Counted from the first letter of the stretch, positions 1-9,315 are shown. The stretch: DNA of 49,452 nucleotides from Candidatus Saccharimonadota bacterium (GCA_027346135.1 DAIESS010000001.1:1-49452); one strand, 5' to 3'. Translations and numbers: made by a program. The notes: generated by a model from the letters alone, not told the origin.

Positions 1-96
1 CATTACGCCGACCGACGTGATATCGACTTTAACGAGCTATCATCCCGACATCGTGAGTGGATGAAAAAGGTCGGCGAACTCTGTCTATGGGAATGA
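1..96 (+). CDS. C-terminal fragment of a CDS truncated by the window edge
   Basis: Frame 1 is open from base 1: HYADRRDIDFNELSSRHREWMKKVGELCLWE*, TGA at 94-96. Family not recognised. Confidence 0.4.
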   Translation, partial: HYADRRDIDFNELSSRHREWMKKVGELCLWE

Positions 97-778
97 CAAC
101 GAACGATAGACCGTACATTTTGCGAACAGAGATTTTAAGGGTCGCCACTATTTAGTTTAATGTACAAAATGCGAACAGGAATACGCCAAGAACCGAGCGC
201 GTAGAGACTTTATAAAACTTATGCTTGAATGCCCGGGCAGAGTAATTAATAAAAACTTTACAAACAACTTGGCGGGCAAGCGAAAAATCTGCGTAAACGC
301 CGTAGTAGAGCAATTCAAAAGTCACAGTCACATGACGTCGCACAATGTATATTTTGCGACTCGTTTATATAGTTAATAGACGATTGGCAATACCACTGCT
401 ACGGGGGAGTTTGTGGAAGCCGATGCCTAAACTTAGTTATTTTTATGTTTACGGCTCTATCATCATATACGTTATCGACCAGTTATCTTTCGATACTTAT
501 GCCATACTGGCATGTTGTGATTCCACACACATACGGCAGACTTTTCCACAGTTGATGTCGTCAAACATTTGCTTTTTGCCTTAATTGATATTTTTTATAG
601 TTTTCCCCTCCTGCTCTCTAAAATGTAAAAAATTTGACTTTGCCCTACTTTGCTATGTTTATATAGTTTTTTTCAATAGACCGAGATACTTTAACATATG
701 AACATTTTGCGAACACGAGGGGGAGAGTGGAGCACGGGGAACTTTTTCTATTTATAATCCACCCGCTCAGCCTAGGAT
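97..778. other. Long AT-rich intergenic region with recurring short motifs (ACATTTTGCGAACA-like, GTTTATATAGTT, AATAGACC)
   Basis: No convincing ORF; motifs read directly at 113-128, 162-177, 346-360, 363-381, 657-682 and 702-716. Confidence 0.6.
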
Positions 779-1756
779 TTATTTGTAGTAGGCTCGACCA
801 TCTACCCGAACATCGATGTAAGTGCCAGGTGTCGTGCCCTGCTGCTCCAGCTTTTGTTTGACAGCAAAATAGGTCCCTGCCTGCTGAACGGCCGAATCGT
901 GCTGATAATTAAACTTCACAAAATACGGTAAGCCCGTCGGGAAGGCATCAAGCTCACTGGTGCCAGCCGGCAACTTCCATGAATCAACCGATAGTTGTTT
1001 AGCCTTAAACTGAGCCGTAACTTCTCGTATAAATGCCGTCGTAGCCTGAGATAGAACCTGTTTGCCGGTCTGGAGCTCAAGACCGCTCTCATCGTGAACA
1101 ACTGGTAACTGCAGAGCCGCCAAATTATGTACGCGAGCCGCCGTAGTCAAGGCCTTACCATTTTCATCGACCACATACGTCTGGCCGCTAGCCGACGTAA
1201 GCAACAAGGCAGGTTCACTACTATGAATATAAACGACCGGCCGGTGGCCAATCAGTGGCACGGCTATAGAGACACTGGTTAGTTCGGGAAAATTACGCAT
1301 CATTTCCGAGCTAATACGCGGCATATTGGCGGTTAACTTGTTGGAATTAAACACCGAATCATGCAGATACTGGTCGACAGCGGCCTGGTAAGTTGCCTGA
1401 TCGTGCAGGATATAGCTGGACGCGGGCGCATTTAGGCTCTCAACTTTAGCCGAAGAACTCAAGCGCACCATATTAACGCTTGCCAAAACGATGGATATCA
1501 TGACAATTACAAAACCAAAACGCTGGGTTAGAAACGGCCAAAAACCAGTTGAAGGTTTTCTGGAAGGCGAACTAGCCTTAAGTTCCATGGTTCGTCGCGG
1601 CTTATCGGCCGGACGCGCGGATTGTGGACGTTGTGAATAATACGCAAAAGCTTGCGGAGCCCATTCCCGACCAGGTTGCGGGCGACGCCGACCAGGTTGA
1701 GTGTTAGATTGTTTTTTTGAACGTTGAAACTTCATTTTTGACTTCGTACTGAACAA
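779..1756 (-). CDS. ftsQ: FtsQ/DivIB-like cell division protein (basic N-terminus, one TM helix, POTRA/FtsQ-like ectodomain)
   Basis: Last gene of the dcw cluster after murG; single TM; C-terminus 'YIDVRVDGRAYYK' typical of FtsQ. Confidence 0.6.
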   Translation of the reverse strand: MFSTKSKMKFQRSKKQSNTQPGRRRPQPGREWAPQAFAYYSQRPQSARPADKPRRTMELKASSPSRKPSTGFWPFLTQRFGFVIVMISIVLASVNMVRLSSSAKVESLNAPASSYILHDQATYQAAVDQYLHDSVFNSNKLTANMPRISSEMMRNFPELTSVSIAVPLIGHRPVVYIHSSEPALLLTSASGQTYVVDENGKALTTAARVHNLAALQLPVVHDESGLELQTGKQVLSQATTAFIREVTAQFKAKQLSVDSWKLPAGTSELDAFPTGLPYFVKFNYQHDSAVQQAGTYFAVKQKLEQQGTTPGTYIDVRVDGRAYYK

Positions 1757-1768
1757 TGTTGGTATTGA

Positions 1769-2926
1769 TTAGCTTTTAGCCTGCTCTAATAATACCATCG
1801 CCAACTGTCGAGCGGCATCGGGGATCGCAAATTTTCCAAGCGTTTTGGCCAAATCGCGACAGCGTGACGAATCTTTGAGCAGTTTTGTAATCGTCGGCGG
1901 CAAGTCGTAGGCCAAGGCCCCTTCCAACACGACTTCAATCGCACCCTGCGAAGCCAAATAATCGGCGTTTTTTGTCTGATGCCCACCGGTAAGATAGGGG
2001 TTTGGCACCACAATGCAAGTTTTCTGCTGAATCGCAAATTCAGCCAGAGCCGTCGCCCCTGCCCTCGTTACGACAATCGTAGCGGCGCCACTGTAGCGTT
2101 GCATATCTTCGATATAGCCCATCACTACCACCCTACTCTGTTGCTCCTCCGACAAAATGTTCCGATAATGCTCGTTCGCAGCCGTCTCGTTATTTCGACC
2201 AACACTATGAACGATCGCCAAATCCGGGAAGGCTTCAAGCAGCTTTGGCGCACTCAATATAACAGCGTCATTTAGGCGCTGCGCTCCCAGTCCTCCACCA
2301 GTCACCAGTATTATTTTCTGGTATGCTCCCAGGCCAATTTCAACCGCATAGGCCACCTGCGCTTCCGGTGTCACGGCCTCGTAGTTAGCGTGCACCGGTA
2401 CGCCGACCGTCAAGGTTTTGTCCGCCGGATAGGCATAGACTTCTTTAGGCAGAGCCACTGCGTGCAAGGTCGCCCAGCGAGCAATCAACCGGTTAGCTAG
2501 TCCCGGTATGGCATCGGAATCGTGTGTTATGTATGGAATGTGCAGTTTAGCTGCCGCTAGCCCCACCGGAACACCAACAAAGCCGCCCTTAACAAACACT
2601 ACATCGGGTTCTAAACGTTTTAGCAAGCGATAGGCTTGTAAATAACCCTTAACGACGCGAAACATATCCCTGACGTTAAGCGACATCGTTTCGATATCCA
2701 GCAGTTGTCGCCAACCCTCACCGTGATAGCGCCGTAGTTTGCCGGCACTGACAGAATAAACCTCGTCAATGTCACCACTGTTCCTGGGAATATCAGCTAA
2801 ACTATCGCCAGCTTGACCGATGTAAAGCAGCCGGACGGAGGGATCCAATTGTTTTAGTTCATGCGCGACTGCCAGAATCGGGGTGATATGCCCCCCGGAC
2901 CCGCCGCCTGTCAGGACTATTGTCAT
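1769..2926 (-). CDS. murG: UDP-N-acetylglucosamine--N-acetylmuramyl-(pentapeptide) pyrophosphoryl-undecaprenol GlcNAc transferase
   Basis: N-terminal 'VLTGGGSGGHITPILAVAHEL'; 'RAGATALAEFA'; 'PNPYLTGGHQTKNADYLASQGA'. Confidence 0.95.
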   Translation of the reverse strand: MTIVLTGGGSGGHITPILAVAHELKQLDPSVRLLYIGQAGDSLADIPRNSGDIDEVYSVSAGKLRRYHGEGWRQLLDIETMSLNVRDMFRVVKGYLQAYRLLKRLEPDVVFVKGGFVGVPVGLAAAKLHIPYITHDSDAIPGLANRLIARWATLHAVALPKEVYAYPADKTLTVGVPVHANYEAVTPEAQVAYAVEIGLGAYQKIILVTGGGLGAQRLNDAVILSAPKLLEAFPDLAIVHSVGRNNETAANEHYRNILSEEQQSRVVVMGYIEDMQRYSGAATIVVTRAGATALAEFAIQQKTCIVVPNPYLTGGHQTKNADYLASQGAIEVVLEGALAYDLPPTITKLLKDSSRCRDLAKTLGKFAIPDAARQLAMVLLEQAKS

Positions 2927-4142
2927 TCGGCTGCCTCCTGCTGCTGTTATCTACTTTTTTACGACCAACAAACGATGTGTAATACGAAATCTGAAAAACA
3001 AGCCCGACCGCTGCCGCAACAAAAACAACACTTGTGCCGCCATAGCTAATAAACGGCAAGGTAATGCCTTTTAGCGGCAACAGACCGATCATGGCACCTA
3101 TATTTATCAACGTCTGAACACACAACCAAGCTAAAACGCCGACGGCAATCAAGACATGAAAACTATCGGCTGCTCTTTCGGCAATTGATTTGATTCGCGA
3201 AAATAAGGCCATGAATATCCCAATGAGTATTACAGCACCAATAAAGCCAAACTTCTCGGCATAGATGGCAAAGATCGAGTCATTAGCCGCTTCCGGCAAA
3301 TAGCCGTAGGCCTGAACACTGCGGCCCAGCCCCAAACCAAACATACCGCCCGAGCCGACGGCGATCAAAGCTTGGCAAGCCTGGTAACCAGAGTTTTGAC
3401 AGTTTGCTTCAGGGTGAAAATAAGTCGCCAACCGTTCGCGTCGGTACGGTGTCACCGAGACCGCCAACAGGCTGCCGATGATGATAATACCGGCTATGGT
3501 ACCGATCTTTTTTAGCGGTAAGCCAGCCACAAACGCCATTGCCGCCATCATCACAACCATAACACCGGTCGAGCCAAGGTCGCTTTGGATGCCAGCCACA
3601 ACAAAGCCGACCGCCAGAACGGCTATGGCTATAGGCTTGAGCGTTTGGCTACTATCGCCAATTGTACCGCGGCGTATTTGATGGCTCAAAAAACCAGCTA
3701 GCCAGATTAAAACAGCAAACTTAAGCAGCTCGACCGACTGGAACGAAAAACTGCCCAAGCGCACCCAGCGATGCGCTGGATAGTTCGGGTTTACCGGCAT
3801 AACCAGCGCCACCAAGGTCGCCAGACCAGCCACCACCAGCAGTGGTTTATATATCCTGCGCCAGGTGTCCAGCGGTATTTGCGACGTCGCCAAAAACGCC
3901 ACCAAGCTAAGGCCAATGGCGATCAATTGCTTGAAAACATAATAATTGCCACTAACATGAGCCGACTCACTCAGTGCTGGACTAATGGCATAGACCACCA
4001 CCAGACCAATCGTCAGTAAGATTACGCAAAGGATCACCAACCAATAATCGGGCTTATGACGACGGCTAACCGGTGTTGGCTCGGGTCGCGAATTAAGCCG
4101 CGGCGCCGGCTGCCATGCTCGAACGTTACGCTGCGAGACCAT
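2859..4142 (-). CDS. ftsW: FtsW-type lipid II polymerase/SEDS protein (C-terminus overlaps murG start)
   Basis: Multi-TM; 'GLGLGRSVQAYGYLPEAANDSIFAIYAEKFGFIGA', 'LPFISYGGTS'. Confidence 0.95.
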   Translation of the reverse strand: MVSQRNVRAWQPAPRLNSRPEPTPVSRRHKPDYWLVILCVILLTIGLVVVYAISPALSESAHVSGNYYVFKQLIAIGLSLVAFLATSQIPLDTWRRIYKPLLVVAGLATLVALVMPVNPNYPAHRWVRLGSFSFQSVELLKFAVLIWLAGFLSHQIRRGTIGDSSQTLKPIAIAVLAVGFVVAGIQSDLGSTGVMVVMMAAMAFVAGLPLKKIGTIAGIIIIGSLLAVSVTPYRRERLATYFHPEANCQNSGYQACQALIAVGSGGMFGLGLGRSVQAYGYLPEAANDSIFAIYAEKFGFIGAVILIGIFMALFSRIKSIAERAADSFHVLIAVGVLAWLCVQTLINIGAMIGLLPLKGITLPFISYGGTSVVFVAAAVGLVFQISYYTSFVGRKKVDNSSRRQPNDNSPDRRRVRGAYHPDSGSRA

Positions 4143-4148
4143 GTTTGC

Positions 4149-5192
4149 CTACCAGTGTCTTCCAGCCAAAAACAGTATCAAGCCCAAGACGCTTGCTACC
4201 TCGCCCAGAATCCAAAAACGCATCGTTACTTTGGCTTCCGGCCAACCAAGCGCCTCAAAATGATGGTGCAACGGCGACGACAAAAATACCTTCTTACCGT
4301 GACGAAGTTTGCGCGACAGACGGTTGACAATAACCGAACCGGTTTCAATCACGTAGACAATGCCAATTAGCGGCAAAGCATAGACCGTGTTTGTTTGCAT
4401 GGCAATAATACCCAGAGCCGTTCCAAGTGCGAACGAGCCGACATCACCCATGAAAAACCGTGCCGGAAAGATATTGAACCAGGTGTAGCTAAGTAAGGCG
4501 CCTACTACCGTTAAACAAAAGCCGGCTAGCGCATATTGACCTTCTATCGCGGCTATAATCGAATAAACCGTAAACGATGACACCAATAACCCACCGGCTA
4601 AACCGTCCAAGCCATCGGTTATATTAACTGAGTTAGCTGTCGCGACTACTACCAGCCAGAACAATAAGACCGCAAAGATGCCGATGTGGACATTGTGTAA
4701 GACCGGCAAATAAACAGAGGCAACATCAAGTTTGGCGAAGAACCAAAGACCGCCAGCAATGGCTACAATGCTGTGTAGCAAGAATTTGGGCTTCGCGGCC
4801 ATACCGGCCACACCAGTTCGCGACGAGCGGATGTTCATTATATCGTCAAAGAGGCCAATCAATCCGGAAGCAATCATGCCGGCTAGTGGCAACCAAGTCT
4901 GGCTCCGTTCTAGATTACCTACCAATGTTACGGCCGCAATCGAGACGACAAATACAATACCCGCCATCGTCGGAATGTGGCGCTTGTGTTTCTCGGCGTG
5001 CAGCTTGTTGTAAACACTGGCGACGCCACCGTTACACGACTCGCTTCGCTGTCGTTTCCACCACTGCCCGCGGTAAGCCAGCGAGGTGTACAGCGGTGTA
5101 ATAGCCATGCTTAACATAAAACCAAAGAACCCAAGGATTAAGATGCGGATAAGCGTGCTGTTCTGCACGACCAGGCTAAACGTGTCATTCAT
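4149..5192 (-). CDS. mraY: Phospho-N-acetylmuramoyl-pentapeptide transferase
   Basis: 'HIPTMAGIVF', 'NSVNITDGLDGLAGG', 'FMGDVGSFALG', 'SPLHHHFEALGW'. Confidence 0.95.
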   Translation of the reverse strand: MNDTFSLVVQNSTLIRILILGFFGFMLSMAITPLYTSLAYRGQWWKRQRSESCNGGVASVYNKLHAEKHKRHIPTMAGIVFVVSIAAVTLVGNLERSQTWLPLAGMIASGLIGLFDDIMNIRSSRTGVAGMAAKPKFLLHSIVAIAGGLWFFAKLDVASVYLPVLHNVHIGIFAVLLFWLVVVATANSVNITDGLDGLAGGLLVSSFTVYSIIAAIEGQYALAGFCLTVVGALLSYTWFNIFPARFFMGDVGSFALGTALGIIAMQTNTVYALPLIGIVYVIETGSVIVNRLSRKLRHGKKVFLSSPLHHHFEALGWPEAKVTMRFWILGEVASVLGLILFLAGRHW

Positions 5193-5219
5193 AGCGTAAT
5201 TTCCTTAAAGTATACCATT

Positions 5220-6995
5220 TTAGTGCGCCTTGGGCATTACATAGGAGTTATTAATAAGCATATGGGCAATATCGCCAAATAGCGGCTGAGCCGCCGCCGT
5301 ACCGGCGTAGCCACCGATTGTCGGATGACGCATAAAGACAACTATTACGTATTGAACTTTGTCGCCGCCAACAAAACCAATGTAGGTGCCGTTAAATATG
5401 TTGTCCGAGTAACCACCACCCGGCTTAGCCACCTGCGCCGTACCGGTCTTACCGCCTACGATATACTTTGACTGATCAAAACCCGGTACAAAATAGTGCT
5501 TATCGACGACATTTTGCAGTAACGGTATAAGTTCTTGGCCGACTTTAGGTGATACGACGTTTTTCTCGAGAACAACCGGTTGTTTTACCGTTACCTTTCC
5601 GGTCGTCGAATCGGTCATGGAATCAACCAAATGCGGCTGGTAGTATGTGCCGCCGTTCATGACAGCCGAAAAAGCTGCTGCCATCTGGATTGGCGTAGCC
5701 GTCATCGCCTGGCCAAAGGCCGTGTTAGCATAGGTCAAATTAATGCCAGCGCCGTTATTTTTAGGCGATGGTACGTAACCCGTCGCTTCGTACCCCTGCT
5801 CTACCCCGGTGGCCCGCCCAAAACGATAATGATTGACCATGTAGTCATACCAAGTATTACGAGCCTTGCTGTTTATTTCGCCGCCGCCCATTTGCATTAA
5901 TTCCCAAGTTGCTCCAGTGTTAAGCGACAAGTTCAAGATATCGGCAATACTGCGTACTCCCGCCCCGCCGTCTTCTTCGATGTTAGTAATGTTAAAGTCG
6001 TCAACTTTAAAGTGCGACGGGTCGTAATAGGTTTGATCGGCCTTAATTGCGCCCACATTAAGCGCCGCGGCGGTCGTCAGTGACTTCATAATCGAGCCGA
6101 CTTCTATCGGATGACTGACCGAATCGTTATTGAATAAGTCGGCATTGTCGACGTTTTCATAATTACTCGGGTCGTAAGTCGGGTAATTAGCCATGGCCTT
6201 GATAGCACCATTATTTGGGTCGATAACAATGGCGCTGCCGTCGGTCGCTTTGGCGTGCTCGACATCATTTTTGAGCAATGTTTCGACCTGCTGTTGAATG
6301 CTAAGATCGAGTGTCAACAAAATATCCTTACCGGCTACCGGTTTTACAGAAGTATTATTCTTACTGGCCGCCAAAGGTACACCGTTAATATCGGTGATGG
6401 CCTTTAATTGGCCAGGCGTACCCTTTAGCTCGTTGTTCAGCGCCTGTTCAATGCCATAGGTTCCAACGCCATCATTATTCACAAAACCAAGCAGCTGCGA
6501 AGCCATCGACCCCTGCGGATAGGTTCGATAGTCCTGCTCCTCGGCGCCAACGCCTGCTAATTTGAGTTTAGCGATAGCTTTGCTTTGGTCCTCAGACAGT
6601 TTTCGAGCCAAAACCACATAACGAGTGTGTTTGGTTCGCATTAAATCTTCATAATCACTAACTTTGCCGCCGGTAACGCCAGCGACTTTAGCGGCCGCCG
6701 TCGCCGGATCTTTTATAAATGTCGGGTCGGCATATAGGGTGTACAAGCGCTGATTGAGCACGATTGGCACCGTCGCTCCAGCTTCGTGAACCGAGATGAT
6801 GCCTCGGCTAGCCGGAATAGCAAAATGCTTTAGCTGGTCGCTTAGTGCAGCTTGTTTGTAATGGTCATAGCGAATGATTTGCACATAGAATAAACGGACG
6901 CCAAAAATAACCATTGCCGCTAGTACGAAAGCGTATGCGACGCGCAGACGCTTAACAACATGCATGTCGACCATGCCGCTATCCCGAAAAGCCAT
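5220..6995 (-). CDS. ftsI: Class B penicillin-binding protein (FtsI/PBP2-like transpeptidase)
   Basis: TM plus PBP dimer and transpeptidase domains: SIMK (SxxK), SLN (SxN), KTGTAQ. Confidence 0.93.
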   Translation of the reverse strand: MAFRDSGMVDMHVVKRLRVAYAFVLAAMVIFGVRLFYVQIIRYDHYKQAALSDQLKHFAIPASRGIISVHEAGATVPIVLNQRLYTLYADPTFIKDPATAAAKVAGVTGGKVSDYEDLMRTKHTRYVVLARKLSEDQSKAIAKLKLAGVGAEEQDYRTYPQGSMASQLLGFVNNDGVGTYGIEQALNNELKGTPGQLKAITDINGVPLAASKNNTSVKPVAGKDILLTLDLSIQQQVETLLKNDVEHAKATDGSAIVIDPNNGAIKAMANYPTYDPSNYENVDNADLFNNDSVSHPIEVGSIMKSLTTAAALNVGAIKADQTYYDPSHFKVDDFNITNIEEDGGAGVRSIADILNLSLNTGATWELMQMGGGEINSKARNTWYDYMVNHYRFGRATGVEQGYEATGYVPSPKNNGAGINLTYANTAFGQAMTATPIQMAAAFSAVMNGGTYYQPHLVDSMTDSTTGKVTVKQPVVLEKNVVSPKVGQELIPLLQNVVDKHYFVPGFDQSKYIVGGKTGTAQVAKPGGGYSDNIFNGTYIGFVGGDKVQYVIVVFMRHPTIGGYAGTAAAQPLFGDIAHMLINNSYVMPKAH

Positions 6996-7020
6996 ATGCT
7001 TATTATACCTCTTTAAGGTA

Positions 7021-7368
7021 TTAATTCTGGACGGTATCGCTTGGAGCGACTGCTACCATGCTGGCAGCGACCTGGCTGGTCTTGGCGCGATCGAGTGACT
7101 GCAGTCGAGCGGAAGCCACTTCCAAATCGTCATGTTGCGATTTTAAACTCGCTTGTTGCTGTTGTAGGTCGTTAATCTGGTAACCGTAGGCATTGGTTTT
7201 GGTCACTTGTGTAAGGTATAAAAGACCGAGCAAACAAGCCAGTACGATCAAGATGATCGTGTTGCTAATGGGTCCGAGCGTACGTTCCGTTGCGCGGAAG
7301 CTGACTGCGTTCTGATTACGCGGCGCATAGCGTTGGCGACCCATAGCCATTGAGCTTGAATATGTCAT
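7021..7368 (-). CDS. FtsL-like small bitopic division protein
   Basis: 115 aa, basic N-terminus, one TM, coiled-coil; located between rsmH and ftsI as ftsL usually is. Confidence 0.6.
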   Translation of the reverse strand: MTYSSSMAMGRQRYAPRNQNAVSFRATERTLGPISNTIILIVLACLLGLLYLTQVTKTNAYGYQINDLQQQQASLKSQHDDLEVASARLQSLDRAKTSQVAASMVAVAPSDTVQN

Positions 7369-7406
7369 GTAACTGCTTCTGTTTATTTTTGTATTCTTCG
7401 TGGTAA

Positions 7407-7433
7407 CAGGCGCCCTTATTTTGAGGGCGCCTG
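7407..7433. other. Strong 10-bp stem-loop in the rsmH-ftsL interval
   Basis: CAGGCGCCCT (7407-7416), loop tattttg, AGGGCGCCTG (7424-7433). Confidence 0.7.
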
Positions 7434-7458
7434 CCCTTCAGGTATTCGTTAAGCCGTA

Positions 7459-7518
7459 TTAAACGACTTTAACGTGTACCTTGTATGCGCGGGAGCTGCT
7501 TTTTACCTGGATTGGCAT
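7459..7518 (-). CDS. Putative 19-aa micro-ORF MPIQVKSSSRAYKVHVKVV
   Basis: ATG four nt after the rsmH stop; runs to TAA at 7459-7461; followed by the 10-bp stem-loop. Confidence 0.35.
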   Translation of the reverse strand: MPIQVKSSSRAYKVHVKVV

Positions 7519-7522
7519 AGTG

Positions 7523-8443
7523 CTAACGTTCCCTTTCTATTTTTATTTTCACTGCGGCCCGCAACTTTGCGCTGCGTGATCGCGGATTAAAAACTAATTC
7601 TTGTGGCGACGCGGTTATCGGTCGATGCGTCAGGTCGTGCAGTACGGCGTCATACCGGTTGCCGGTTAGTTCCTTCAGGAACTTTTTGACAATACGGTCT
7701 TCCAAACTATGGAAAGTAATGACTGCCAGTCGTCCGCCCGGTTTGAGCAATTCTACCCACAAAGGCAGACTACGCTCCAACAAGCCAAGCTCGTCGTTTA
7801 CGGCTATGCGAATAGCCTGAAACGTTCGAGTTGCCGGATGTACGCGACTTCGTCCCGGCCAAGCCGCCTCAACTACTTCGGCCAGCTGCGTTGTCGTTTG
7901 GTATGGACGATGCTCGACAATCCGACGGGCGATTGCTCTTGCCTTTGGCTCTTCACCGTAGCGAGCCAGTATATCGGCCAACTGGGCCTCATCGTACGTA
8001 TTCACGACATCGGCGGCGGTTAAAGCCTGCGTCTGATCCATCCGCATATCCAGCGGACCATCCTGACTGATGGTAAAACCTCGTTGCGCCTCGTTAAGGT
8101 GCGGCGAAGATACGCCCAGGTCGGCCAAAATAAGGTCGAATGTCCTGCCCTGCTCCAGCAATTGTCTGCTAGCTGTCAGGAAGTCGGTCTGCATAATGGT
8201 CGGGCCGTTGCCAAACTTTTGCCGGAGTACTGTTACCGCGTTTTCATCGCGATCGACCAGCACTGCCTGCTCGGGTTGACCGGTGGCCGCTAGTACTTCG
8301 CTGGCGTGACCGCCATAGCCAGCCGTCAGGTCGAGGTAGCTATCCCCTGCCTGCGGGCTTAACTGGGCAAGTACTTCGCTCAGCAATACCGGAATATGCA
8401 GTTTGTTCGTATTGTTATTTTGGTTCTGGTGCATCTTAAGCAC
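7523..8443 (-). CDS. rsmH: 16S rRNA (cytosine(1402)-N(4))-methyltransferase
   Basis: 'HIPVLLSEVLAQLSP', 'YLDLTAGYGGHASEVL', 'DLGVSSPHLNEAQRGFTISQDGPLDMRMD', 'FHSLEDRIVKKFL'. Confidence 0.97.
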   Translation of the reverse strand: MLKMHQNQNNNTNKLHIPVLLSEVLAQLSPQAGDSYLDLTAGYGGHASEVLAATGQPEQAVLVDRDENAVTVLRQKFGNGPTIMQTDFLTASRQLLEQGRTFDLILADLGVSSPHLNEAQRGFTISQDGPLDMRMDQTQALTAADVVNTYDEAQLADILARYGEEPKARAIARRIVEHRPYQTTTQLAEVVEAAWPGRSRVHPATRTFQAIRIAVNDELGLLERSLPLWVELLKPGGRLAVITFHSLEDRIVKKFLKELTGNRYDAVLHDLTHRPITASPQELVFNPRSRSAKLRAAVKIKIERER

Positions 8444-8534
8444 TTTTTGTTTTTGTTTTGGTGTTTGTTTTTATACAAGATCACCTAATCAGCAGCCAAC
8501 TTTTTGTTTTTTGGGGTGTTTTTGTTTTTGTGGC

Positions 8535-8608
8535 GATGAAATGTCATGTATGTAAAGAAGGTAAAATGCGATTTAAAAAATCTGCGAACTTCTTACTGAC
8601 ATTTCATC
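8535..8608. repeat. Inverted repeat / long imperfect hairpin between mraZ and rsmH
   Basis: Perfect 12-bp arms GATGAAATGTCA (8535-8546) and TGACATTTCATC (8597-8608), with nested GTAaAGAAG/CTTCTTAC and GATTT/AAATC. Confidence 0.75.
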
Positions 8609-8792
8609 AAGTTTGAGAGACTTATGTGTGAGGTGGAGTTTTGGGAGGTGTTTTTGAGAAATGTACGAGGGTTTTTTAAGTGGTGCCCTCTCCTATCCAC
8701 TTGTTGACTGCCGATTAGCTGATCTCGGTTAATATCGTATCTGATAATCGGACTTGTTACTTAATTGTTAATGAACCGCTTCGCCGAAGTTC

Positions 8793-9158
8793 TTATACTT
8801 CCGCTGCCATAATTCGCCAATATCGTCCAACACCGACCGCTACAATGTCGCGATCGATTCCCGCGTAGTCTAAAAGGTGTTGCTCAAGGGTAATTCTCCC
8901 CTGTTTGCCATCTGGCGCCTGCTCTATCTTCCCCATCCGAAATTGGACGTTCAAGTCGGCAATCCGCTCATCCAGAATGTCACCTTCCAGCCGAGGTTCG
9001 ACCATATTTTCCCACACATCCTTTGGATAAAGGTGGAGGTACTTGCCAAACCCACGGGTAATGACTGCCCCGCTGGCGAATTTGTCACGAAGTTCAGGCG
9101 GTATGGTTAAACGCCGCTTGTCGTCGAGTTTTCGCTGGAAGTAGTCAACTTGTGTCAT
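8793..9158 (-). CDS. mraZ: Transcriptional regulator MraZ (SpoVT/AbrB-like)
   Basis: 'DYFQRKLDDKRRLTIPPELRDKF...VITRGFGKYLHLYPKDVWENM'; precedes rsmH. Confidence 0.95.
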   Translation of the reverse strand: MTQVDYFQRKLDDKRRLTIPPELRDKFASGAVITRGFGKYLHLYPKDVWENMVEPRLEGDILDERIADLNVQFRMGKIEQAPDGKQGRITLEQHLLDYAGIDRDIVAVGVGRYWRIMAAEV

Positions 9159-9224
9159 TTGTTATTGGTTTAAGTTGCTAGTGGATTTTTTGTTTTTGAT
9201 TAGTAGATAGCTTGGTTTGGGCTA

Positions 9225-9270
9225 CCTACCACTACCCACTGCCATGAGTGTACTACCCACAATCACCCAC
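9225..9270 (-). promoter_or_regulatory. MraZ-binding-repeat-like array (GTGGG repeats on the minus strand)
   Basis: Plus strand: CCCAC at 9235-9239, 9256-9260 and 9266-9270, degenerate CCTAC at 9225-9229; start-to-start spacings 10, 21 and 10 bp, upstream of mraZ. Confidence 0.7.
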
Positions 9271-9292
9271 TACAATACCTTTTATTAAGAAA

Positions 9293-9315
9293 AAGTGGTG
9301 TTTCTGACACCACTT
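9293..9315 (-). terminator. Intrinsic terminator between the 83-aa ORF and mraZ
   Basis: AAGTGGTGT/ACACCACTT perfect 9-bp stem; on the minus strand followed by TTTCTT. Confidence 0.6.

Noticed and set aside
152-584. ORFs 152-343 (-) and 345-584 (+)
   Set aside because: Low-complexity translations in an AT-rich intergenic region; no RBS or recognisable domains.
3478-4370. Plus-strand ORFs antisense to ftsW/mraY (similarly 9826-10637, 29053-29599, 41122-41574 and others)
   Set aside because: Shadow ORFs opposite well-supported conserved genes, with no independent promoter/RBS evidence.
8675-8700. AAGTGG/CCACTT hairpin downstream of mraZ as terminator
   Set aside because: On the transcribed (minus) strand it is followed by an A-tract rather than U-tract, and it would interrupt the dcw operon.
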